Below, piece by piece: positions 6,128-12,406 of a stretch of DNA of 12,406 nucleotides (position 1 is its first letter; every line of letters begins with the position of its first letter). The stretch covers positions 1 to 12,406 of the forward strand of contig JAJYOS010000089.1 of assembly GCA_021796055.1 (NCBI GenBank), in the 5' to 3' direction. This DNA comes from Bacteroidota bacterium. GTDB taxonomy: Bacteria; Bacteroidota; Kryptoniia; Kryptoniales; JAKASW01. Below the pieces are notes generated by a model, which saw nothing but the letters and a program-made list of their open reading frames with translations, was not told the DNA's origin and did no database searches. A program made the translations under genes and the position numbers.

Positions 6128-9064
6128 TTGAATTCATCATTAAGTTCTGTGAAGGCGCTCGTCGCAGCCGCGGCGGGATTATGTGTCTTGGTTTGTTCCG
6201 TGAATGTCTATGCCGCGGCAGGAAACATCTCAGGCGGGCCGAGGATTTACAGAGGGATGTCGACGATCGACCCGGACAAACCGGCTCTTCCGGGCGTAGT
6301 CGTCGTCAAGTTCAAACCCGGCGTTGTGCCTTCTATACAGGAACTCTTCAAAGTGCCGGGCCCGCAGAAGCAGATAGTGACCGAGGCGAACCCGGGCAGC
6401 ATGCAGCCACTCCTTAATATCGTACACGCGAGACTTGACAAGTCTTCCGCAATTTTGAACAACATATATATAGTTCATTATTCGAGCACGGTTACTCCGG
6501 CGCTGCTCGCGAAGTCGCTCAGCTTGAATCCGGATTTGGAATATGCCGAGCCGCATTACATGTACAAGGTAAGCGGCGGAGACCTTATGCCGAACGATTC
6601 GCTGATCGCCGAGCAGTACGCCCTCTCGAAGATACAGGCGTTCAATGCCTGGAACATCACGGAGGGAGATTCAAGCGTCGTGGTTGGAATAGTCGATACC
6701 GGCGTCAACTGGATGCATCCGGACCTCTATGCTAATATCTGGCATAACCCAAACTGGCAATCCGATACAAGCTATCCCGGAGATTCCATCGGCTGGGATT
6801 TCGGCGGTGCAGGGAACGGACACGGTTCTCCGACGCCCGACAATGATCCGAGAGAAGATTTCCCGCCTCCTTATGAACACGGGACACATGTCGCCGGCAT
6901 TGTGGCGGCCGTGGCGAACAACACGATCGGCATTGCCGGAGTTGCACCGAAATGCAGGATAATGCCGGTCAAGGTCTCAGAGGCCGACGAGACTGACCCG
7001 CAATCGGGGTATCCATATATTGTGTACGGCTTCGAAGGAATAATCTACGCTGCCGACCACGGTGCACGGGTGATTAACTGCAGTTGGGGCGGGCCGGGAT
7101 ACTCGCAGTACGAGCAGGATGCCGTTGACTATGCAGCTTCGAAGGGAGCGCTTGTCGTCGCGGCCGCCGGCAACGACGATCACTCCGAGGTATTCGAATC
7201 GCCGGCATATTACAACAACGTCCTCTCGGTCGCAGCCACGGATCAAAACGACCTTGCAACAGATTTCACGAATGTGAATTATGATGTTTCCGTCTCCGCG
7301 CCCGGCCTCGCGATTTGGTCGACTATCGGAACAGCAGATACTTATGCGCAAGAAAGCGGGACGTCGATGGCGTCACCGTGTGCGGCCGGCGTCGCCGCGC
7401 TGGTGGCGAGTCAGCACCCAAACTATACTCCGCAACAGATTTTAGAACAAGTTCGGGTCAGTTCCGATAACATCGATACCCTGAACCCGGGTTTTGCTTA
7501 CAAGATCGGATTTGGCAGGGTGAACGCTTACAGTGCCCTGACGGTTTCCTCACCGGGCGTTATGTTGAACGGCGTAACTCTCAGTGATTCGGCGGGCGGC
7601 AACAACGACGGCGTCTTCACGGACGGAGAAACGGTAAGCGTTCTGGGAACTGCCACCGATTGGCTTAAGCCGACGACGAATCTTCAGCTTACGCTCACAA
7701 CACAGGATCCGTACGTCACCGTCGTGAACGGAAATGTGAAGGTTGGGGCACTTCAAACGATGGGGACCTATAATTTTGGGAATAACCCGCTCAGCTTTAA
7801 AGTGGGTGCTGAGACTCCTGCCGGGCACATCGCGTCATTCGTAATCAAGATCAGCGATGGCAGCTATACAGACTACAAGGGATTCGATGTTCTGTTGAAT
7901 CCGACATTTAGAAACCTTCAGGTAAACAATATTGCCACGACAGTAACCTCGAAGGGTAATATAGGTTTCAACGATTACCCGAACAATTCGCAGGGCGATG
8001 GTTTCATATATCTGCCGGACAGGGACAGCATACTTTTCGAAGGTGCGTTCATGGCGGGCATTTCCTCATCACAAGTTGTGGACGTGGCACGGGATTCCAC
8101 GGCGAATGCCGCTGAGGAGGATAATGACTTCAAACCCGTGGGCCTTGTCAACGTACAGAAACCCGGGATAATCGCAGATCAGGAATCGGTTCTCATGTTC
8201 GACGACAGCAACGCAACGTCGAACCGTGTTGGGATAATGGTTACACTCCACACCTATTCGTATCATCGCGATTCGACGGATAACTTCATTCTCCTGCGCT
8301 ACAGGATCCGTAATCTCAACACGACCAGGATAAATAACTTGCATGCGGGGCTATTCTTTGATTGGGACATCGGACCCAACGGCCAGAACAATCTGGCGGA
8401 GTATGACAGTCCTTACCAGTTAGGTTATGCTTATAACGCAACCAGGGTCCCGAGGACCTTCGCCGGGTGTGCGCTTGTAAGCGGAGCGCCTGTCAATTAT
8501 ATGGCGATTGACAACGCTGCGAGCAACGGCATCTATAACGGCTTTTCTAAGCTTTACAAATGGCAGGCCCTTTCGAGCGGGACCGTATACGACAGCGCCG
8601 GCCCGAGCGATATCTCTATGGTTGTAGCGGGCGGCCCCGTTTCGATCGCGCCAGCCGCAGACACCGTACTTGCTTTCGTCCTGGCGGCAGGAGACACACT
8701 TCAGGATCTTGAGCAGGCAGTCGCGGTGGCACGAATTCTAAACAGCCAGATCGTTGATAGCGGAGCGGTTCCTCCGAATCTGAGCGACCTCGCGGAATTA
8801 TACCAGAATTTCCCGAACCCGTTCAACCCCAGTACCACAATCTCCTTCGCGTTGAAAAAGCAATCGAGGGTGACGATTGACGTCTACGATGTGATCGGTC
8901 AGAAGGTGAAGACACTTGTGGACGGCACATTCCCCTCGGGCGGCCCGTATACCGCTTCTCTCTCAAGCTACGGCTTGTCGAGCGGTGTTTACTTCGTGAG
9001 GCTTATCGCTTCATCCGGGAATGAAAGTTACACGCAGACAAGAAAGATAATGGTTCTGAAGTGA
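6128..9064 (+). CDS. Secreted S8 (subtilisin-like) serine protease with T9SS C-terminal sorting domain
   Basis: The 978-residue protein starts at TTG; AAGGAGT ends 6 bases upstream and no better ATG exists. Residues 1-30 form a signal peptide (LVAAAAGLCVLVC, cleavage near VYA). Residues about 50-147 resemble an S8 propeptide ending LEYAEPHYMYKV. The catalytic domain (about 160-475) has Asp190 (VGIVDTGV), His251 (EHGTHVAG), oxyanion Asn349 (AAAGNDD) and Ser413 (GTSMASP), so it should be active. A beta-sandwich-like domain follows (about 478-590), then a roughly 300-residue unassigned region. Residues 891-978 are the Por/T9SS type A sorting domain, with LYQNFPNPFNPSTT, VYDVIGQKVKTL and the closing GVYFVRL and RKIMVLK. 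The protein is expected to cross the inner membrane by Sec and the outer membrane by the type IX system, with sorting-domain removal. Substrate is unknown; nutrition from extracellular protein is a reasonable guess. Confidence 0.95.
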   Translation: MNSSLSSVKALVAAAAGLCVLVCSVNVYAAAGNISGGPRIYRGMSTIDPDKPALPGVVVVKFKPGVVPSIQELFKVPGPQKQIVTEANPGSMQPLLNIVHARLDKSSAILNNIYIVHYSSTVTPALLAKSLSLNPDLEYAEPHYMYKVSGGDLMPNDSLIAEQYALSKIQAFNAWNITEGDSSVVVGIVDTGVNWMHPDLYANIWHNPNWQSDTSYPGDSIGWDFGGAGNGHGSPTPDNDPREDFPPPYEHGTHVAGIVAAVANNTIGIAGVAPKCRIMPVKVSEADETDPQSGYPYIVYGFEGIIYAADHGARVINCSWGGPGYSQYEQDAVDYAASKGALVVAAAGNDDHSEVFESPAYYNNVLSVAATDQNDLATDFTNVNYDVSVSAPGLAIWSTIGTADTYAQESGTSMASPCAAGVAALVASQHPNYTPQQILEQVRVSSDNIDTLNPGFAYKIGFGRVNAYSALTVSSPGVMLNGVTLSDSAGGNNDGVFTDGETVSVLGTATDWLKPTTNLQLTLTTQDPYVTVVNGNVKVGALQTMGTYNFGNNPLSFKVGAETPAGHIASFVIKISDGSYTDYKGFDVLLNPTFRNLQVNNIATTVTSKGNIGFNDYPNNSQGDGFIYLPDRDSILFEGAFMAGISSSQVVDVARDSTANAAEEDNDFKPVGLVNVQKPGIIADQESVLMFDDSNATSNRVGIMVTLHTYSYHRDSTDNFILLRYRIRNLNTTRINNLHAGLFFDWDIGPNGQNNLAEYDSPYQLGYAYNATRVPRTFAGCALVSGAPVNYMAIDNAASNGIYNGFSKLYKWQALSSGTVYDSAGPSDISMVVAGGPVSIAPAADTVLAFVLAAGDTLQDLEQAVAVARILNSQIVDSGAVPPNLSDLAELYQNFPNPFNPSTTISFALKKQSRVTIDVYDVIGQKVKTLVDGTFPSGGPYTASLSSYGLSSGVYFVRLIASSGNESYTQTRKIMVLK

Positions 9065-9067
9065 GGT

Positions 9068-9541
9068 CTACCTCGAGTATTCGCGGCTGAGGAACAGCTT
9101 GAGACCGGCGAAGTCGTCGAATATTCTGTCGGCGCAGCCGATCACCCAACTCGGTATGTCGGCGATGTCCATTCCCCTGATCAGGTATACCGGTTTGCCC
9201 ATCAGGGCCGCGATCGTGAGTTCTCCTTTGGTCCCGGCGCCTCTCTGCGCGCTATCGTCATAGAAACATATGACGTAGTCGCTGCGCATGATTATTTCGC
9301 GCGAATCCAGTCGGACAATATCCCTTGCTATTTGTCTGTGTTTCTCGAAATCCTCCGACTTTGAGCGGCGGAAATCGATGTCAGGATAGCGCGAGCCGAG
9401 AAATCTTTCACTTTCCCGAACGGGGTTGAAGCAGCTGTGTGCCAGGTTGTTTCTCAGCCATCCTTCCATGTCGCTTCGCCAATCGGCCCCGTAATTATCC
9501 GCGTACTCCATCCCACCTGAGAGGTATGCCGTAAGATCCAT
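9068..9541 (-). CDS. Nucleoside 2-deoxyribosyltransferase-like protein
   Basis: The 157-residue cytoplasmic protein resembles the nucleoside 2-deoxyribosyltransferase-like superfamily, which cleaves or exchanges the N-glycosidic bond of nucleosides or nucleotides. Evidence is the N-terminal strand LTAYLSGGMEYAD (residues 3-15), the segment CFNPVRESE at 37-45, and SDYVICFYDDS...GTKGELTIA at 87-111. E107 in GTKGEL sits where the catalytic glutamate is expected. MGKPVYLI at 114-121 is also typical. Substrate cannot be predicted, and many such proteins are annotated only as hypothetical. The start at 9541 fits the beta-strand onset, but no Shine-Dalgarno is visible in front of it (TTTTCGTTC). Its stop lies 3 bases from the stop of the convergent protease gene, with only a 4-bp GAGG/CCTC hairpin between them. 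Confidence 0.72.
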   Translation of the reverse strand: MDLTAYLSGGMEYADNYGADWRSDMEGWLRNNLAHSCFNPVRESERFLGSRYPDIDFRRSKSEDFEKHRQIARDIVRLDSREIIMRSDYVICFYDDSAQRGAGTKGELTIAALMGKPVYLIRGMDIADIPSWVIGCADRIFDDFAGLKLFLSREYSR

Positions 9542-9737
9542 GAACGAAAATAGTCAATACAAATCTGGCAAGCCACAGAATTCTTTTACGTCAACTGCAG
9601 TTCAGCATCGCCTTCCGGCGGAAATCGCGGCGTGGAGGCAGACAGGTATTCCCACTTATATGAATCCGGTAAAACTTCCGGCTGGTCCTCGACAACCGAC
9701 AGACTTAAGTCCGGGAAAATTTCTTCGTATTCGATAC
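9542..9737. other. Divergent intergenic stretch, nothing recognised
   Basis: This stretch separates the minus-strand 9068-9541 gene from the riboswitch promoter. It holds short inverted repeats such as TTCCGGCGGAA (9613-9623), but no convincing gene, RNA gene or terminator. The promoter of the minus-strand gene should lie here; TTGACTATTTTCG (reverse strand, just upstream of its ATG) is the only hint. Confidence 0.4.
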
Positions 9738-9765
9738 TTGACTTTAATTTCAAGATTAGTATATT
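9738..9765 (+). promoter_or_regulatory. Predicted promoter of the riboswitch-metY-metX transcript
   Basis: TTGACT (9738-9743) and TATATT (9760-9765) are 16 bases apart in an AT-rich stretch. A start near 9772 would place the first riboswitch helix about 25 bases into the transcript and give a leader of roughly 390 bases before metY. Confidence 0.65.
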
Positions 9766-9794
9766 GAATAAGTTCTTTCAAAAAGTTTTTTCCA

Positions 9795-9995
9795 ATTCAT
9801 CGAGAACCGTTCATACATCACGTGGTGTGATGCGCGGTTTCCCGGAGCTATTGTCCGGGAAAGGGTGGAGGGAACAGGCCCTGTGAAACCCTAGCAACCG
9901 TTCCGTCAGATCGTACAGGTCAGCCGGGAGGCCGGTGCTAATTCCTGCCCGTATCCGTCCGAGGTTTGAGGACGGCTTGCACGGGAGAGATGAGT
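9795..9995 (+). promoter_or_regulatory. SAM-I (S-box) riboswitch aptamer with inserted hairpins
   Basis: The conserved core is unmistakable: AGGGTGGAGGGA (9862-9873), GTGAAACCC (9883-9891), AGCAACC (9893-9899) and GGTGCTAATTCCTGC (9934-9948). The pseudoknot CAGG (9875-9878) with CCTG (9944-9947) can form. P3 closes with ACCG/CGGT (9897-9900 and 9933-9936). P4 is CCCGT/ACGGG (9948-9952 and 9981-9985) plus CCGTCC/GGACGG (9955-9960 and 9970-9975). P1 is best formed by ATTCATC (9795-9801) with GATGAGT (9989-9995). Between the P1 5' strand and the core lie 60 bases with two hairpins, which is unusual. SAM binding stabilises P1 and favours the downstream terminator, lowering metY-metX expression when SAM is plentiful. 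Confidence 0.93.
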
Positions 9996-10050
9996 CAAGA
10001 ATTTAAGCCTCTTCTTGCCATCGTTCTCAGTGCAGGAGGAGGTTTTTTTT
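9989..10050 (+). terminator. Riboswitch expression platform: intrinsic terminator and antiterminator
   Basis: The terminator is CCTCTTCTTGC (10008-10018) with GCAGGAGGAGG (10032-10042), 11 pairs including two G-U, followed by eight T (10043-10050). The competing antiterminator pairs GATG (9989-9992) with CATC (10019-10022) and CAAGAA (9996-10001) with TTCTTG (10012-10017). It uses both the P1 3' strand and the terminator's left arm, so the two states exclude each other. This is the standard S-box OFF switch. Confidence 0.9.
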
Positions 10051-10063
10051 GTAAGGAAGATTC

Positions 10064-10119
10064 GAACACGAATCTGGCGAATAAAAAAAATAATCACCGG
10101 TTCTTTTCAATTCGTGTTC
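10064..10119. repeat. Inverted repeat made of ATTCGTG words in the metY leader
   Basis: GAACACGAAT (10064-10073) is perfectly complementary to ATTCGTGTTC (10110-10119), with a 36-base AT-rich centre containing a run of eight or more A. A further pair, ATCACC (10093-10098) and GGTGAT (10128-10133), overlaps it. The style mirrors the ATCCGTG repeat at 690-787. It lies between the riboswitch terminator and the metY Shine-Dalgarno, so it is transcribed whenever the switch is on. Confidence 0.55.
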
Positions 10120-10163
10120 ATGGCAATGGTGATATCAGGACAAACAGAAAAGAGGAGAAATAG

Positions 10164-11498
<1,335 letters not shown>

Positions 11499-11513
11499 CG
11501 GCGGAGTAAAGGC

Positions 11514-12406
11514 ATGATAGAGACACTAGCGAAAACCATCGTGAGGACTCAGAAGGTTCGGCTCTACACGGAAGCCGAACCTTTTCGCTTCGATTCCGGT
11601 GCAAAACTGGGACCGGTGGACGTTGCGTTCGAAACCTACGGCGAACTTAACAGCGAAAGGACAAACTGCGTACTTGTCTGCCATGCGCTTACGGGGAGTG
11701 CCCACGCCGGTTTCTACAATTCAGAGGACGATAAGGTCCCCGGTTGGTGGGACGGGATCATAGGGCCGGGGAAGGCACTTGATACCTCAAAATACTTCGT
11801 CGTATGTTCGAATATCCTCTCAGGCTGTTACGGGACGACCGGACCGTCGACAATGGATCCGGCAACGTTGAAGGAGTACGGGACTTCTTTTCCGGCGACT
11901 ACTATCCGTGATATGGTAAGGGTGCAGAAAAGATTACTCGAGTGGCTCGGTGTCGAGAGGCTACAGCTTGTGATAGGCGGCTCAATGGGAGGCATGCAGG
12001 TTCTCGAGTGGATGGTTTCATATCCGGATTTTGTAGAAAAGGCTGTTCCGATCGGTACGGGAGCCAGCCATACGGCCTGGGGGATCGCGTTGAACGAAGT
12101 GGCTCGCCAGGCAATTTTCACCGACCCGGCATACATGGGCGGCAATTATTACGCGTCGGGTCAGCCCTCACGCGGACTCGCTCTTGCCCGGATGATTGCT
12201 ATGATCAGCTACAGGAGCCCGGAATCATTTACAATGCGGTTCCAGAGAGAGCGGATGCGGACCGGCGGCGGGAGCGTATTCTTTGATTCGAAAAACATTT
12301 TTCAGGTGGAAAGCTATCTCCATTACCAGGGGGTGAAGCTCGTGGAGCGATTCGATGCCAACACATACATTTACATCACGAGGGCAATGCTGTTTTCAGG
12401 GTCGTC
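11514..12406 (+). CDS. metX: Homoserine O-acetyltransferase MetX (C-terminus beyond window)
   Basis: MetX transfers acetyl from acetyl-CoA to homoserine, supplying O-acetylhomoserine to MetY. I translated 297 codons from the ATG at 11514, which has GGAG 7 bases upstream; the reading frame runs off the window without a stop. The alpha/beta-hydrolase fold is clear: LVCHALTGSAHA at 54-65, WWDGIIGPGKALDT at 78-91, the oxyanion-region segment CYGTTGPS at 105-112, and the nucleophile elbow GGSMGGMQ with catalytic Ser157. NEVARQAI, GLALARM and FDANTYIYITRAM also match the family. The catalytic Asp and His expected near residues 305 and 340 lie outside. GCYGTTGPS and the pairing with metY support acetyl- over succinyl-transfer, though sequence alone cannot settle the acyl donor. 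Confidence 0.95.
   Translation, partial: MIETLAKTIVRTQKVRLYTEAEPFRFDSGAKLGPVDVAFETYGELNSERTNCVLVCHALTGSAHAGFYNSEDDKVPGWWDGIIGPGKALDTSKYFVVCSNILSGCYGTTGPSTMDPATLKEYGTSFPATTIRDMVRVQKRLLEWLGVERLQLVIGGSMGGMQVLEWMVSYPDFVEKAVPIGTGASHTAWGIALNEVARQAIFTDPAYMGGNYYASGQPSRGLALARMIAMISYRSPESFTMRFQRERMRTGGGSVFFDSKNIFQVESYLHYQGVKLVERFDANTYIYITRAMLFSGS

Noticed and set aside
9854..9861. Conventional P1 directly before the SAM-I core
   Set aside because: TCCGGGAA has no complement in the sequence after P4, but pairs perfectly with TTCCCGGA just upstream. ATTCATC at 9795 pairs with the P1 3' strand instead.
9540..9886. Two plus-strand ORFs (75 and 84 codons) in the metY upstream region
   Set aside because: They have no Shine-Dalgarno. 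One overlaps the start codon of the divergent gene, and the other runs through the promoter and riboswitch hairpins. Amino-acid content looks random.

Overview
The window looks like chromosomal DNA of a free-living Gram-negative bacterium of the Bacteroidota/Chlorobi/Ignavibacteria type (FCB group). The main clue is a secreted subtilisin-like protease that ends in a type IX secretion (Por) sorting domain with the NFPNPFNPSTT motif typical of that group. Others are a predicted outer-membrane beta-barrel protein resembling the DUF6588 family, a YpdA-type bacillithiol-linked reductase, and a SAM-I riboswitch in front of metY-metX. Base composition is moderate (about half G+C by eye), and no phage or transposase gene is visible. 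No species is claimed.

Layout. (1) 1-581, minus strand: the N-terminal part of rimO, cut by the window edge. (2) 582-1229: a 650-base gap with an imperfect inverted repeat built from ATCCGTG words (690-787), a promoter and an intact tRNA-Thr(CGT) (830-953), a decayed second tRNA-Thr-like copy (978-1040), and a short reverse-strand stretch that reads like a protein tail. (3) 1230-4949, plus strand: four tightly coupled genes, ypdA-like reductase, ornithine cyclodeaminase/mu-crystallin family protein, rlmN and adk, each overlapping the next by ATGA. (4) 5030-5989: predicted outer-membrane protein, followed by an intrinsic terminator. (5) 6128-9064: T9SS-exported S8 protease with a TTG start, convergent with a small nucleoside 2-deoxyribosyltransferase-like gene (9068-9541, minus). 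(6) 9542-10163: a 620-base leader region with a promoter, a SAM-I riboswitch with its terminator, and a second palindromic repeat built from ATTCGTG words. (7) 10164-12406: metY and the 5' two thirds or more of metX.

How the genes work together. metX makes O-acetylhomoserine and metY converts it with sulfide to homocysteine, so the two form the direct-sulfhydrylation route to methionine. The riboswitch lets S-adenosylmethionine shut the operon off by transcription termination. RimO and RlmN are both SAM-dependent radical enzymes acting on the ribosome. The ypdA-like gene points to a low-molecular-weight thiol such as bacillithiol or a derivative.

The most unusual item is the architecture of the SAM riboswitch. 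The only P1 5' strand I can find lies 60 nt upstream of the conserved core. The two halves are separated by two strong consecutive hairpins, while P2, P3, P4, the pseudoknot, the antiterminator and the terminator are all recognisable. Second are the decayed tRNA-Thr copy next to the intact one and the missing Cys in the GxGPxG loop of the YpdA homologue. I found no CRISPR array, defence island or wholly new multi-gene system.
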